Part shown: positions 18,857 to 29,410 of the stretch, piece after piece
How positions within the stretch are numbered: position 1 is the first letter of the stretch
Layout of the letters: each line of letters starts with the position of its first letter
Assembly (NCBI RefSeq): GCF_000269805.1
Contig: NZ_JH711481.1
Span: forward strand, 268,194 to 332,193
Source: Actinomyces massiliensis 4401292
GTDB taxonomy: Bacteria > Actinomycetota > Actinomycetes > Actinomycetales > Actinomycetaceae
Length of the DNA: 64,000 nucleotides
Direction: 5' to 3'
Notes under the pieces: model-generated
Databases searched by the model: none
Told to the model about the DNA's origin: nothing
The model's input: only the letters and a program-made list of their open reading frames with translations
Program-made: the position numbers and the translations under genes

Positions 18857-21800
18857 TCAGCGCCTCTCCTGAGTCACAGTGATCTCCTCTAGAACTTTCG
18901 CCCCCAGCAGCCGTTTGACCACCTCGAGGCCGACCACGCCGGCCTCCTCGGCGTCCTCGTCGTCCTCGCTGGGGACGTCGTCATCGACGGACGACGAGGC
19001 GAAGGACGCCGAGCGGGCCGCGCCCGGGCCCGCGTGCGCCTGCCCGCGGGCGGCCGCGCGCGCCGCGGCCCGAGCTGCGGAGACCCGGTCCTGGGAGTCG
19101 TCGGCGGGCGCCCAGGGCTCCCCCGGCTCGGGCTCGTCCTCGGGCGGGGGCTCCTGCGGGACGGGGGTGCCGTCGGAGAAGGTGTCCGGGCTGTCCCAGC
19201 TGACGGGGGCCAGGCCGTGATGCTCACGCGGCTCATGGCGCTCCTGCCGCTCGCCCTGCTCAAGCTGCCCGATCTGACTCGTCGGCGTCGAGGCGGACGG
19301 CGAGGACGGCGCAGCCCCGCCGGGCAGTTTCGGCAGGGCATGCAAACGGTGCACAGTGGCCAGGGGCGTCGCCTCGACCGGATCCGGCCCGGGAGGCCCG
19401 GGGGACGGAGGCTCGGGCGACCCGGGCGACTCGAGAGGCGCTGCGCCGTCGGGCGACGACGGCGGGGAAGCCGTCGCCTCGGATGCCGCCGGTCCCGGTT
19501 CCGCAGATGATTCCGCCTCCGCGGACCGAGCCGACGGGCCGGCCGGCGAGGGCGCGGACGGCGCTGAGTCGGCCGCTCGCGTCGCAGGTGACGAGAGCGG
19601 CCGTTCGCCTTGAGCATCGGTGGGCGCCGGGTCCGCTGAGGACGCCGGGTCCGCGCGGTCCCCCCGGTCCGCCGGGCCTCGGACGGGAGCCGATCGGGCG
19701 GAGTCCGGTGACGCGGAACCTGCGGATTCGGCTGTCGATGGAACAGGCTGCGAGAACGACGACGGGGCGCCTCCGTCCGCCACAGCGGCGCCGGCCGACG
19801 ACCCTGACGACGCCGTCGCTGTCTGCTCGGCCGCCCCGCGGCCGGCTTCCTCAGTCGCCCCGCGACCGGCCTTCTGAGCGCCCGGAACGGCGATGACGCC
19901 CCAGCCGTCGTCCGCCGGCTCCGGTGAAGCGGCATCGGCGGGGGTGCGGACCCGAGGTGCGGCAGGCTCCGGCCGTCCGGGCGCCTCATCCCCCGGGGCC
20001 ACCGGACCACCCGGCGCTTGCGGAGCGAAAGCCACCGGAGCCCCCTCGACGGCGGGGCCTCCCCGCCCCATCTGCCCGGCGCTGCCCGCCGCGTCGGCAC
20101 CGACGCCGTCGGGCCACCCGGCACCATCCGGAGCGGCGGCACCGGGGCCGCCCGGCCAACCGCCCGGGCCGCCACCGCCCGGTCCCGCGGAACCTCCAGG
20201 GCCCCCGGACGGTCCGCCGGGTCCGCCGCCCGGACCGGCCAGGACAGCGTGCACCTCAAGCCTGAGGCCGAGCGCTTGATGCAGGGCCCGGGAGAGCACC
20301 GGGCCGTGGCCGCCGTTCTCGAAGGCGTTGACCAGGCCCTGTCCGCTGAAGATCACTTCGAAGACGCCGTTGTTGATGGCTCCGGGCTGGGAGTTGGGGC
20401 CCACGAGCGCCCAGGTGGCGCGCCGCGAGCGCTTGGCCGCCTCGAGGACCTCCTCCCAGCGGCCGCGGATCATCTCGGCGTCCGCGGCGGGGCTCGCCTG
20501 TCCGGGCGGCTGCGGGGGTTGCGGGGTTTGCGAGGGTGACGGTGTTTGCGGCGGCTGCGGAGATTGCGAGGGCACGGCACCCGCACTCGGGGTCGAGTTC
20601 GCCGACGGTTCCCCGCGCGATCCCGGCTGCGACCCGAGACGCGGCCCGGCACCGCCCGCACCCCCGGAACGGCCCGCCTGCGCGGGGCGCTCGGGAGAGT
20701 CCCAGTCCACCGGGGAGACTCCGCCCTGCGGCGTCGCAGAAGGAGGCGGTGCCGCAGCGTGGGCGCCCGATGCAGCCGAGGCCGTGCCGGCGCCGGGAGA
20801 GACTGCCGACCCGACGGCAGCAGGAGGCGCTGCCTGAGCGGCGGGCGACGCCGTCTCAGCAGCCTCAGCAGCCCGGGCAGGCGCACCGCCCTGCGCCTGC
20901 CCGGGCTCCGGAGGCGCGGCGGTCGGGGCGGCGCGGCGGGCGATCTCGGCGGCCATGGCCCGGCCGCCACCGGCCTGCTGCGGGCCGTCCCCACCCGGAT
21001 GCTGCGCAGGCGGCCCCGCCGGGGCGCCCGGAGCGGCCGCGCGGCGACCGGACACGAGCAGGCGGGCCATGAGGAGTTCGAGCTGGAGGCGCGGCGAGGT
21101 GGCCCCCACCATCTGCGACAGGGCCTGTGCCGTCACGTCCGCCGCACGCGACAGGCCGGCCGCCCCGATGGTGCGCGACTGCACCTCCATGCGGGCCAAC
21201 TCGTCGTCGGGCATGGAGCCGAGTGCGGGTCCGGCCTCCGAACCGGCCAGGGCGATGACCAGCAAGTCCCTCAAGCGCTGCAGGAGATCCTCGACGAAAC
21301 GCCGCGGGTCGTGCCCGGAGGAGACGACGCGGTCCACGACCCGGAAGACCCCGGCGCCGTCGGAGGCGGCCAGGGCGTCCACGCAGGCGTCGAGCATGGT
21401 GGTGTCGGTGTAGCCCAGGAGGGCCACGGCCCGCCGGTAGTCCACCTCGGAGTCGATCGCCCCGCCGATGAGCTGATCCATGACGGACAGGGTGTCGCGC
21501 ACGCTTCCGCCGCCGGCACGGGTCACCAGTGGGAAGACGCCCGGGCCGACCCGCACGTCCTCGGCGTCGCACAGGTGGGCGAGGTAGGCCTCGAGCGTGT
21601 CCGGCGCCACCAGGCGGAAGGGGTAGTGGTGGGTGCGCGAGCGGATGGTGCCGATGACCTTCTCCGGCTCGGTGGTGGCGAAGACGAACTTCACGTGCGC
21701 CGGCGGCTCCTCGACGAGCTTGAGCAGGGCGTTGAAGCCCTGCGGTGTGACCATGTGGGCCTCGTCGAGGATGAAGATCTTGAAGCGATCGCGCGCCGGG

Positions 21801-22144
21801 GCGAAGGAGGCGCGCTCGCGCAGGTCCCGGGCGTCGTCCACGCCGTTGTGGCTGGCGGCGTCGATCTCGACGACGTCGAGGCTGCCCGGGCCGCCGGTGG
21901 CCAGGTCCCGGCAGGAGGCGCACTGCCCGCAGGGGGTGTCGGCGGGGAAGCGCTCGCAGTTCAGGCAGCGCGCCAGGATGCGGGCCGAGGTGGTCTTGCC
22001 GCAGCCGCGCGGGCCGGAGAAGAGGTAGGCGTGGGTGACGCGATCACCGCGCAGTGCTGCCATGAGAGGGGCGGTCACATGGTCCTGCCCGATGACGTCC
22101 TGGAAGGTGTCGGGGCGGTAGCGGCGGTACAGGGCAGTGGTCAC
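18857..22144 (-). CDS. dnaX: DNA polymerase III subunits gamma/tau
   Basis: The 1095-residue clamp-loader ATPase starts with a GTG. Walker A is [15 protein letters not shown], followed by the zinc module (CLNCERF, CGQCASC). The Walker B region is FILDEAHM and sensor 1 is [11 protein letters not shown]. The AAA+ and collar regions occupy about residues 1-360. A structured part recognisable by [20 protein letters not shown] lies near residue 560. Most of the rest is Pro/Ala/Ser/Gly/Glu-rich low-complexity sequence, making the protein much longer than the usual 600-800 residues. The C-terminal end ([17 protein letters not shown]) is conserved-looking. Confidence 0.95.
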   Translation of the reverse strand: MTTALYRRYRPDTFQDVIGQDHVTAPLMAALRGDRVTHAYLFSGPRGCGKTTSARILARCLNCERFPADTPCGQCASCRDLATGGPGSLDVVEIDAASHNGVDDARDLRERASFAPARDRFKIFILDEAHMVTPQGFNALLKLVEEPPAHVKFVFATTEPEKVIGTIRSRTHHYPFRLVAPDTLEAYLAHLCDAEDVRVGPGVFPLVTRAGGGSVRDTLSVMDQLIGGAIDSEVDYRRAVALLGYTDTTMLDACVDALAASDGAGVFRVVDRVVSSGHDPRRFVEDLLQRLRDLLVIALAGSEAGPALGSMPDDELARMEVQSRTIGAAGLSRAADVTAQALSQMVGATSPRLQLELLMARLLVSGRRAAAPGAPAGPPAQHPGGDGPQQAGGGRAMAAEIARRAAPTAAPPEPGQAQGGAPARAAEAAETASPAAQAAPPAAVGSAVSPGAGTASAASGAHAAAPPPSATPQGGVSPVDWDSPERPAQAGRSGGAGGAGPRLGSQPGSRGEPSANSTPSAGAVPSQSPQPPQTPSPSQTPQPPQPPGQASPAADAEMIRGRWEEVLEAAKRSRRATWALVGPNSQPGAINNGVFEVIFSGQGLVNAFENGGHGPVLSRALHQALGLRLEVHAVLAGPGGGPGGPSGGPGGSAGPGGGGPGGWPGGPGAAAPDGAGWPDGVGADAAGSAGQMGRGGPAVEGAPVAFAPQAPGGPVAPGDEAPGRPEPAAPRVRTPADAASPEPADDGWGVIAVPGAQKAGRGATEEAGRGAAEQTATASSGSSAGAAVADGGAPSSFSQPVPSTAESAGSASPDSARSAPVRGPADRGDRADPASSADPAPTDAQGERPLSSPATRAADSAPSAPSPAGPSARSAEAESSAEPGPAASEATASPPSSPDGAAPLESPGSPEPPSPGPPGPDPVEATPLATVHRLHALPKLPGGAAPSSPSASTPTSQIGQLEQGERQERHEPREHHGLAPVSWDSPDTFSDGTPVPQEPPPEDEPEPGEPWAPADDSQDRVSAARAAARAAARGQAHAGPGAARSASFASSSVDDDVPSEDDEDAEEAGVVGLEVVKRLLGAKVLEEITVTQERR

Positions 22145-22280
22145 GGTCCGAGCCTATCCGAGCCGGAGCCGACGACGTCGGGCGCTGGGGTGGGCCGGGG
22201 ATCTGGGGCCCGGGCGTGGGTAAGGCACCGAGCGCGATGTTCCCTCACCTGAGAACGGCCCCGCCTCGCCCGTGCACGCA

Positions 22281-22349
22281 TCGAGGTCGACATTTTCGAA
22301 CGAGGGCGACGGTGGCACCGTCGATCTCGTTCCGAGAAGTCGATCTCGT
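22281..22349. repeat. 69 bp palindrome family, copy R2
   Basis: The arms TCGAGGTCGACATTTTCGAA and its right-hand partner surround the shared centre GACGGTGGCACCGTC. The right arm has an extra base and changes (GTTCCGAGAAGTCGATCTCG), so pairing is imperfect. It lies about 140 bp upstream of the dnaX start. Confidence 0.75.
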
Positions 22350-22569
22350 CCTACTTCGGCCACTGCTTGTGCGAGATTCGCAGGAGACACGGGGGAATCA
22401 CGGGGAAATACAGGGAAATGAGGACCCCTCGCGCACCCGCCAGAGCCCGCTTACCCTTGCTACCTCCCGGTCCTGGGGGATTCACTGGATGACGCCGCAC
22501 GAGGGGCCGGATCAGAGTGTACCCGATAACGGGCCAGCTGCGGCACCATGAGTCCGGTGCGAGGCGGCC

Positions 22570-22780
22570 CGGGCTCACGCCGCAGCTACCGCTGGACGAG
22601 TACGACGCCGACGATTCCGACCCATTCTCGGCCGAGTTCCTGGAGTACGGAGTACTACGCGAGGGTCAACGACCGCGGCTGGCAACCGAACTCGATCGGC
22701 GCCTTCACCCATGACAGCTACATGGCGCACGTCAACTTCGGGCGCCTGCGCAACCTGGCGGACTTCGCACCGCGCCAGGC
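22570..22780 (+). pseudogene. decayed coding segment, parent unknown
   Basis: Two reading frames look like parts of one protein. DEYDADDSDPFSAEFLEYG in one frame is followed, after a shift near 22640, by YYARVNDRGWQPNSIGAFTH and SYMAHVNFGRLRNLADF in another. The composition is protein-like and distinct from the surrounding DNA. I do not recognise the family, and there is no start codon with a ribosome site. Confidence 0.3.
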
Positions 22781-22805
22781 ACCCACCTGTGGGGCACTCG
22801 AACGT

Positions 22806-22887
22806 GAACGCACCTTCCTGACGTCAACGTACCCTTCTCCCAGCTTTCTGGGGGTGGAGATCAGAAGGATGGGAGAAAGGTGCGTTC
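22806..22887. repeat. 82-base inverted repeat
   Basis: GAACGCACCTT and AAGGTGCGTTC are perfect 11-base arms. Inner partial pairing (CCCTTCTCCC with GGATGGGAGAAAGG) extends the stem. It is not followed by a T-run on either strand, so a simple terminator is not supported. It could be the scar of a small mobile element. Confidence 0.45.
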
Positions 22888-23078
22888 ATGCGACGAACCG
22901 CCGTTGGCATTGGGGGGGGCCGCCCGCCCAATCCGCCCGACACCCCGCGCATGACACATCACCCTGACGTGCCGCGTGACAGATCCCACCGCCGCGGGCT
23001 GGCCTCAAGGGAAGGGGTCCGATATATTGCTTTCTCGTTGCACGGAGCCGGCACTTCACGCTGGTCTCGTGGACGCCT

Positions 23079-23163
23079 GGAGGATTCGCCTAGTGGCCTA
23101 TGGCGCACGCTTGGAAAGCGTGTTGGGTGCAAGCCCTCGGGGGTTCGAATCCCCCATCCTCCG
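23079..23163 (+). tRNA. tRNA-Ser (anticodon GGA)
   Basis: The acceptor stem GGAGGAT pairs with ATCCTCC. The anticodon stem CACGC/GCGTG encloses the loop TTGGAAA, giving anticodon GGA. A long variable arm (TTGGGTGCAAGCCCTC) is followed by the T-arm GGGGGTTCGAATCCCCC, typical of class II serine tRNA. CCA is not encoded. The gene is 85 bases. Confidence 0.97.
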
Positions 23164-23601
23164 CCGCAGTTTCCGTTGAGGTCAAGAGACTCCAGAGCTT
23201 GTGAGCTCACTGAGGCCCACAGCGATGTGGCCTGCTTACGGTCATTATGGTCTGTCCCTCGCAGACGGGAGCGCGTCGCGCCCCGTGAATCAACTCCTCC
23301 GAACTCGTTTGCGGCAAGAAGGCGCGCGCCTGCCCAGACCCAACACATCGGCAACCGGCCTGACCGTACTGGCGAACGCGGTCGCACTGCCCCCATGGCC
23401 TCGCGCTCCCGGCCGGCTCTGGATTCGTTTCCGCAGTACCACTACTCCCGGGGCTCCGCGTCGTCATCCGGCGCCGCGCCTCCGGCCGGTTCCGGCCGAC
23501 CCCACCGCGCCACCGGGAAGCGGTCCATTCGAAGCTTGCGAACACCGAATTGGCGAGAGAATGGTGAGAGTCGCACGCTCAGTCATGCCCTACTTTCGAA
23601 G

Positions 23602-23662
23602 AAACCCCGGAATCAAGCGGAAAAGCGAATCCACTCATCGCCATCGTGAGTCTCCCATGTGC
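23602..23662 (+). repeat. CTCCCATGTGC element, partial copy
   Basis: AACCCCGGAATCAAGCGG, then about 30 bases, then CTCCCATGTGC. This matches the minus strand of the 6.8 kb copy, which has AACCCCGGAATCATGCGG at the same distance before its first CTCCCATGTGC. The hairpin partner arm is not conserved here. Confidence 0.5.
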
Positions 23663-23871
23663 GACTTCGGGTTCCACACACCGCCAACCGGAGGAACCGT
23701 GGGCAAGACCGTGCAGGCGCACTCGGGTACCCGAGTACCCGGCATAGTGCGCACTCGTTGACACTCGCAGTTCGCTGAGGTCGGCCCTTTGAGAACCGCT
23801 CGGGGATCACATCGGAGGTAGCTCCATCCAATTCGCGTAAGAATGTCAACCTTGATCTCCGAAAGCTGCGC

Positions 23872-23957
23872 GGACCGATCTCGAGGCGGACTGCGACCGA
23901 TCTCGAGCCGGAACCGGACCGATCTCGGCGCGGAATACGACCGATCTCGGCGAAAGG
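23872..23957 (+). repeat. 22 bp direct-repeat array B (four units)
   Basis: Three full 22 bp units with the CCGATCTCG core are followed by the terminal form CCGATCTCGGCGAAAGGA, as in array A. It points toward the 3' end of the 2-hydroxyacyl-CoA dehydratase activase gene, 50 bp away. Confidence 0.75.
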
Positions 23958-24007
23958 ACGGGTGCGCCCGCTCGCTCACTAGCCCGCTCGCCCAGCCGCC
24001 CACTCGC

Positions 24008-27000
24008 TCACTTCCTCAGGGCATCGACCCATTCCTGGGCGGCCTCCTGGGCTGCGACATCGGGCGACTGAGGCGTGTTGTCCGGGGCCGGCCCCAGATC
24101 GGCCAGGAGCTCACTCATCTCACCCATCGCTGAGCCAGCTGAGTCAGCAGACTCCGCAGAACCAGCTGAACCAGCACGACTACTCGCCTCCTCGGCCTGA
24201 CTCTCGTGGATCATGTGAGCGGTGGAGATCATGAGCTTGAGGCGGTTGAGCTGGTTGACCTCGCTGGCACCGGGGTCGTAGTCGATGCCGACGATGTTGG
24301 CCTGCGGATACTGGCGGCGGATCTCTCGGAACATGCCCTTGCCGACCACATGGTTGGGCAGGCATCCGAAGGGCTGGCAGCACACGATGTTCGGCGCACC
24401 GTTCTCAATGAGCTCGATCATCTCCGCGGCCAGCAGCCACCCTTCCCCCGCCTGGTTGCCCAGGCTCAGGATCTTCGAGGCCTTCTGAGCCATGACAGCG
24501 CTGGAGGCCTCGACATCGAATATCCGCCCGGCGGCGAGCGCCGCCCGGGCCGGGGCCTGCGCCTGCTCGAGGAACCACACGGCGGCCTTCTTCTTGGTCA
24601 GGGAGTCCAACCCAATGCCATAGGTGTCGGCCTCCCACTGAGCGGTCGCCGGACCGTTGACGAAGAAGGCCAGCAGCCCGGGGACGACGGCCTCGCAGCC
24701 CTCGGCCTCGATCTGATCGACGACATGGTTGTTGGCATCCGGCTGGAACTTGACCAGGACCTCCCCGACGACACCCACGCGCGGCTTGCGTGGGATATCG
24801 CGGCGCGGCAGGGCGGCGAACTCTCGGACCATCTCTCGCAACAGGCGCCGGTAGCCCAGCCGTCCGCCCCAGGTGGCGCTGCGCCCCTTGTGCTCGAAGA
24901 ACTCCCCGATGATCGCGTTCCAGCGCCCCAGAAGCCGGTTGGCGGCGCCCTCCTCGGCCTCGTAGGGGCGCACGCGCAGCAGACAGGTGTTGAGGGTGTC
25001 GCCGATGATGACGCCCTGGACGACCTTGAGCGCCAGGGTCGGGGTGATCTTGAACCCGGGGTTCTCCTCAAGACCCTGCACGGAGACCGCGAGGACGGGG
25101 ATCTGGGGGTATCCGGCGTCGCGCAGGCCCTTGCGGAGCATGGCGGCGTAGTTGGTGGCGCGGCACATGCCGCCGGTCTGGGAGATGGCGACCACGCAGC
25201 GGTCGGGGTCGTGGGTGCCGTCCTCGAAGGCTCCAATGAGCTGGCCGATCACCATAATGGCGGGGAAGCAGGCGTCATTGTTGACGTAGCGCAGGCCCAC
25301 CTCGAGATCATCCCGGCTGGCCGACTCCAGCAGCTCGACCTTGTAGCCCAGCCGTCGCATGAGCGGCGCGAGCGGGCGGAAGTGGACCGGGCTCATCTGC
25401 GGCATGAGGATCGTGTGGGTGGCGCGCATCTCCTCGGTGAACGCCGGGGTGGTAGCGCCGGGCAGCTCGCGCGCCCGCCTCGCCCCGGGCCGACCGCCCC
25501 CAGAGCCGGCGCCCTCGGTCTCCGAGCCGGCCGAGGCACCGACGGATGCGGGTTCGGCGCCTTCACAAGCGGAGTTCGACGCCGTCCCGGCGGGCCCGGC
25601 CGCGGGGGCGGGCGCCAGACTGGTGTCGATCTCGACCGGCTCGTTCTCCAACGGCCGCGCGGCGGCCTGCGCGTCCGAGCCAACCGGTCCCGCGCCCGAA
25701 CCCGTGGACCGCGCATCCGAACCGCCCGACTGCCCGGGCCCGGCGGCCGGAGCGGAATCGCGATGACGACGCCGGGCCTCGGAGGCCGCGGACAGGGATC
25801 GCAGGCGGATCGTGGCGGCCCCGAGGTTGGAGACCTCATCGATCTTGAGGGTCGTGTAGACGCCTCCGGCGGACTCCAGGATCTCCTGGACCTGGTCGGT
25901 GGTCACGGCATCGACGCCGCAGCCGAAGGAGTTGAGCTGGACGAGCTCGAGGTCGTCCGCATCGGTGACGAGCTCGGCGGCCTGGTAGAGGCGGGAGTGG
26001 TAGGCCCACTGGTCGCGCACGCGCAGGTGCACGGCGGAGCTCTCGGTGGCGACGCTCGCCTCGGGGCTGGGCAGGTCCTCGGCACGCACGTCCGACCAGT
26101 CGGCGGGCGCCTGCGGGTCCTCCTTCTTCCTGCTCAGACCGCGGCGGATGGAGGCGACTGCGCGCGACAGCGCCCCGCCGGCCACCTGGTGCTCGACGCC
26201 GTCGTCGGCCTCGACCTCGGGCCGGGCAGGCTCGGGCAGGATCGAGTCCTCCGACAGGACCGCCATGCCCAGGGTGTTGATGACGTCGGGGACCCCGTGG
26301 TTGATCTCGGGATCGATGTGGTAGGGCCGCCCGGCCAGGACGATGCCCTTGCGGCCGTGCTCGTGCATCCATTCCAGGGTGCGGCGCCCCTCGGCGCGCA
26401 CGTCGGCCTTGAAGGCGGCGTCCTCGGCGAAGCCGGCGGCCACCGCCTTGCGGGCCTCGGGCAGGGTGACGTCCCAGTCGGCGAAGACCTCCACGAGCCG
26501 CTCGGCGAGCTTGCCCGGATTGGCCAGGTTGAGGAACGGGGACAGCATGCGCACGCCGGCCCCCTCAGCGCCGTCAGCCCCCTCCGCGTCTCCAGTGCCT
26601 CCTCGGCCGCCGCGGAGCTGCTCGACGTTGGTGCGGATGACCTCCGGGTAGGTGGCCACGATCGGGCAGTTGAAGTGGTCGTCGGCCCTATCGACGAGTT
26701 TGCGCTCGAAGAAGACGCACGGGAACCAGATGGTCTTCACGCCCTTGTCGATGAGGGATTTCACGTGCCCGTGGGCGAGCTTGGCCGGGTAGCACACGTT
26801 CTCGCTGGGGATGGAGTCCATTCCCGACTCGAACAGCTCGTGGTTGGAGCGCCCCGAGATCATGACCCGGAATCCCAGCTGGGTGAGGATGGTGAACCAC
26901 AGGGGGTAGTTCTCGTACATGCCCAGCACTCGCGGAACCCCGATCTCGCCGCGAGTGTCCTGCCCGCGGCGCAGACGCCGGTAGGCGAAGGTGCGCCGGT

Positions 27001-29410
27001 ACTTGTAGTCGTAGAGGTTGGGCATATCGGACTTCTTGGCGCGCCGCTCCTGGGTGGCGCCGCGCTCGCAGCGGTTGCCCGAGACATGCCGCTGGCCGTC
27101 GCCGAAGGTGGTGATCGTCAGCTTGCAGTGGTTCTGGCACAGCTTGCACACGGAGGTCTCGGTGGTCAGGCTGAAGCGGGACAGCTCGGCGAGTGTCATG
27201 AGCGTGGAGGGCACGCCGTCGTAGGTCTCCCGGGCGGTCAGGGCGGCACCGAGGCAGCCCATGAGACCGGCGACGTCGGGGCGCACCACCTCGCGCCCGG
27301 TGAGCAGCTCGAAGGCGCGCAGGACGGCGTCGTTGAGGAAGGTCCCGCCCTGGACGGAGACGTAGTCGCCGAGCTGGTCGGCGTCGCGCAGCTTGATGAC
27401 CTTGTACAGGGCGTTGCGAACCACCGAGTAGGACAGCCCGGCGCTGATCTCCCCGGGGGTAGCCGACTCCTTCTGGGCCTGTTTGACCGAGGAGTTCATG
27501 AACACGGTGCAGCGGGACCCCAGGTCCACCGGGCGCTCGGCGCGCAGGGCCTCCTCGGCGAACTCCTGGACCGTCTGCCCCATGGACTGGGCGAAGGTCT
27601 GCAGGAAGGAGCCGCAGCCGGCCGAGCAGGCCTCGTTGACGCTGATGGAGTCGATGGCGCCGCCGCGGATGCGCAGGTACTTCATGTCCTGCCCGCCGAT
27701 GTCGATGACGGAGGTGACCTCCGGGTTGAGGCGGGCCGCCGCCCGGTAGTGGGCCATGGTCTCCACGACGCCCTCATCGATGTGCAGGGCCGCCTTGACG
27801 ATGCTCTCGCCGTAGCCGGTGACGCAGGAGCGCACGATGCGCACGTGATCGGGCATCTCCAGGTGGATGCGGCGCAGGATCTCGACGGCGGCGGTGACGG
27901 GGTCGCCTTCGTTGCCCGCGTAGTGCTCCCAGGCGATATTGCCCGCCTCGTCCAGGACGACGGCCTTGATGGTGGTGGAGCCGGCGTCGATGCCCAGGAA
28001 GCAGTCGACGCGAGGGGCGGCGTCGGCGGATTCAGAGGACTCGGCCGGATCGGGGCCGCCGACGTCCTCCCCGACGGCGTCGGGACCGGTGGTGCCGGTG
28101 CCGACGGCGGCCGCGGAGTCCGCTGTGGGATCGCAGTGCGCGCCGTCGGCGGCGCTCTCGACGGCGGAAGCGGGATCGTCGACGTCATAAGGACTCTGCG
28201 CGACGGACGCGGCAGGGGGCTCGGGCCAGCCGGTGCGGGGAATGGTGGCGCGGGCGTGGCGCTCGCGGAAGGCGGCGAGCTCGTCGTCGTCGGAGAAGAG
28301 CGGCCGCATGCGGGAGGTGGCCAGGCTCAGGGACTTGCGGGTGGCCAGGCGCGTGGAGAGTTCGGCGAGGGTGACCGGCTGGCCGGACGCCATGAGAGCG
28401 GCGCCGACGGCGACGTAGAGCTGGGCGTCGCCGGGACAGGTGAAGGAGTCGACCTGGTCGGCCAGGGTGCGCTCGAAGGCGCCGCGCAGCTCGGGCAGGA
28501 AATGGAGGGGGCCGCCCAGGAACATGACGTTGCCGCGGATGGGGCGCCCGCAGGCCAGGCCCGCGATGGTCTGGGTGACGACGGCCTGGAGGACAGAGGC
28601 GGCCAGGTCGGCGGGCTCGGCGCCCTGGTTGATCAGGGGCTGGAGGTCGGATTTGGCGAAGACGCCGCACCGTGAGGCGATCGGGTAGAGCGTGGTGTGG
28701 GCGGCGGCGAGTTCGTTCAGCCCCGGGGCGTCGGTGTGGAGGAGCTGGGCCATCTGGTCGATGAAGGCGCCGGTGCCGCCCGCGCAGGTGCCGTTCATGC
28801 GCTGCTCGGGGGTGGGGTGGAGGTAGGTGATCTTGGCGTCCTCGCCGCCGAGCTCGATGATGACGTCGGCCTCGGGGTTCTTGGCCTGGACGGTGCGGGT
28901 CTCGGCGATGACCTCCTGGACGAAGGGCAGGCCCATGAGGGTGGCCAGACTCAGGCCCGCACTGCCGGTGACGGCGCCGCGCACGGTTGCGTTCGGGAAG
29001 CGCTCGGCGGCCTCCGCGAGGAGGCGGGTGACCTCGCCGCGCACGTCGGCATTGTGACGGCGGTACTCCGCGAACAGGGGCGCCGGGGCGGCGTCGGAGC
29101 CACCGGAGACACCGGCTGGGGCGGGCACGGCGCTGGGCTCAGGCAGGAGCGCCGCCTGCGGCGCGACGGGCGCGGGCACGGCGCATGAGTCAGGCAGGAG
29201 CGCCGCCTGCGGCGCGACGGGCGCGGGCACGGCGCATGAGTCAGGCAGGAGCACGAGCTTGACCGTGGTGGACCCGACGTCGAGGCCCAGGGACACCGGT
29301 TGGGCACCGGCTGGGGCGGGCACGGCGCAAGACTCAGCCGGGGCGGGCACGGCGCGAGAGTCAACCAGGGCCGGGCCGGAGGCGCTGACGGAATTGCTGG
29401 TAGAACTCAT
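24008..29410 (-). CDS. 2-hydroxyacyl-CoA dehydratase activase fusion protein
   Basis: The start is the ATG at 29410 because GAGG stands seven bases before it. The protein has about 1800 residues. Two ASKHA/BadF-type ATPase domains (LGLDVGSTTVKLVLL near residue 45, and FLGIDAGSTTIKAVVLDEAG near 490) come first. The second carries the iron-sulfur cysteine block CSAGCGSFLQ. Next come CKLCQNHCKLTI and a DUF2229/dehydratase-related part (FPCVFFERK, VLAGRPYHIDPEINHG), and a C-terminal dehydratase-subunit-like region (ISQTGGMCRATNYAAMLRKG, CQPFGCLPNHVVGKG). It should couple ATP to electron transfer in a radical dehydratase or benzoyl-CoA-reductase-type reaction under anoxic conditions. Members are usually 1400-1600 residues. 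The excess is low-complexity linkers and a minisatellite in the first ATPase domain. Confidence 0.88.
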   Translation of the reverse strand: MSSTSNSVSASGPALVDSRAVPAPAESCAVPAPAGAQPVSLGLDVGSTTVKLVLLPDSCAVPAPVAPQAALLPDSCAVPAPVAPQAALLPEPSAVPAPAGVSGGSDAAPAPLFAEYRRHNADVRGEVTRLLAEAAERFPNATVRGAVTGSAGLSLATLMGLPFVQEVIAETRTVQAKNPEADVIIELGGEDAKITYLHPTPEQRMNGTCAGGTGAFIDQMAQLLHTDAPGLNELAAAHTTLYPIASRCGVFAKSDLQPLINQGAEPADLAASVLQAVVTQTIAGLACGRPIRGNVMFLGGPLHFLPELRGAFERTLADQVDSFTCPGDAQLYVAVGAALMASGQPVTLAELSTRLATRKSLSLATSRMRPLFSDDDELAAFRERHARATIPRTGWPEPPAASVAQSPYDVDDPASAVESAADGAHCDPTADSAAAVGTGTTGPDAVGEDVGGPDPAESSESADAAPRVDCFLGIDAGSTTIKAVVLDEAGNIAWEHYAGNEGDPVTAAVEILRRIHLEMPDHVRIVRSCVTGYGESIVKAALHIDEGVVETMAHYRAAARLNPEVTSVIDIGGQDMKYLRIRGGAIDSISVNEACSAGCGSFLQTFAQSMGQTVQEFAEEALRAERPVDLGSRCTVFMNSSVKQAQKESATPGEISAGLSYSVVRNALYKVIKLRDADQLGDYVSVQGGTFLNDAVLRAFELLTGREVVRPDVAGLMGCLGAALTARETYDGVPSTLMTLAELSRFSLTTETSVCKLCQNHCKLTITTFGDGQRHVSGNRCERGATQERRAKKSDMPNLYDYKYRRTFAYRRLRRGQDTRGEIGVPRVLGMYENYPLWFTILTQLGFRVMISGRSNHELFESGMDSIPSENVCYPAKLAHGHVKSLIDKGVKTIWFPCVFFERKLVDRADDHFNCPIVATYPEVIRTNVEQLRGGRGGTGDAEGADGAEGAGVRMLSPFLNLANPGKLAERLVEVFADWDVTLPEARKAVAAGFAEDAAFKADVRAEGRRTLEWMHEHGRKGIVLAGRPYHIDPEINHGVPDVINTLGMAVLSEDSILPEPARPEVEADDGVEHQVAGGALSRAVASIRRGLSRKKEDPQAPADWSDVRAEDLPSPEASVATESSAVHLRVRDQWAYHSRLYQAAELVTDADDLELVQLNSFGCGVDAVTTDQVQEILESAGGVYTTLKIDEVSNLGAATIRLRSLSAASEARRRHRDSAPAAGPGQSGGSDARSTGSGAGPVGSDAQAAARPLENEPVEIDTSLAPAPAAGPAGTASNSACEGAEPASVGASAGSETEGAGSGGGRPGARRARELPGATTPAFTEEMRATHTILMPQMSPVHFRPLAPLMRRLGYKVELLESASRDDLEVGLRYVNNDACFPAIMVIGQLIGAFEDGTHDPDRCVVAISQTGGMCRATNYAAMLRKGLRDAGYPQIPVLAVSVQGLEENPGFKITPTLALKVVQGVIIGDTLNTCLLRVRPYEAEEGAANRLLGRWNAIIGEFFEHKGRSATWGGRLGYRRLLREMVREFAALPRRDIPRKPRVGVVGEVLVKFQPDANNHVVDQIEAEGCEAVVPGLLAFFVNGPATAQWEADTYGIGLDSLTKKKAAVWFLEQAQAPARAALAAGRIFDVEASSAVMAQKASKILSLGNQAGEGWLLAAEMIELIENGAPNIVCCQPFGCLPNHVVGKGMFREIRRQYPQANIVGIDYDPGASEVNQLNRLKLMISTAHMIHESQAEEASSRAGSAGSAESADSAGSAMGEMSELLADLGPAPDNTPQSPDVAAQEAAQEWVDALRK

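Larger units (their letters stand above)
22145..23078. other. intergenic region upstream of dnaX with repeats and decayed coding sequence
   Basis: This 930-base stretch contains palindrome R2, a decayed coding segment (22570-22780) and an 82-base inverted repeat (22806-22887). No intact gene is supported before the tRNA at 23079. Confidence 0.45.
23164..24007. other. non-coding interval downstream of tRNA-Ser(GGA)
   Basis: No gene is supported over about 840 bases. It contains a partial CTCCCATGTGC element (23602-23662) and the 22 bp-repeat array B (23872-23957). Reading frames here are open only because of GC content and lack family similarity. Confidence 0.45.

Noticed and set aside
24206-28675. 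A 1489-codon open frame opposite the activase gene
   Set aside because: It is the mirror of a strongly supported gene in high-GC DNA. Its composition (Gly/Ala/Asp/His/Val-rich) is typical of an antisense shadow, and no family or ribosome site is seen.
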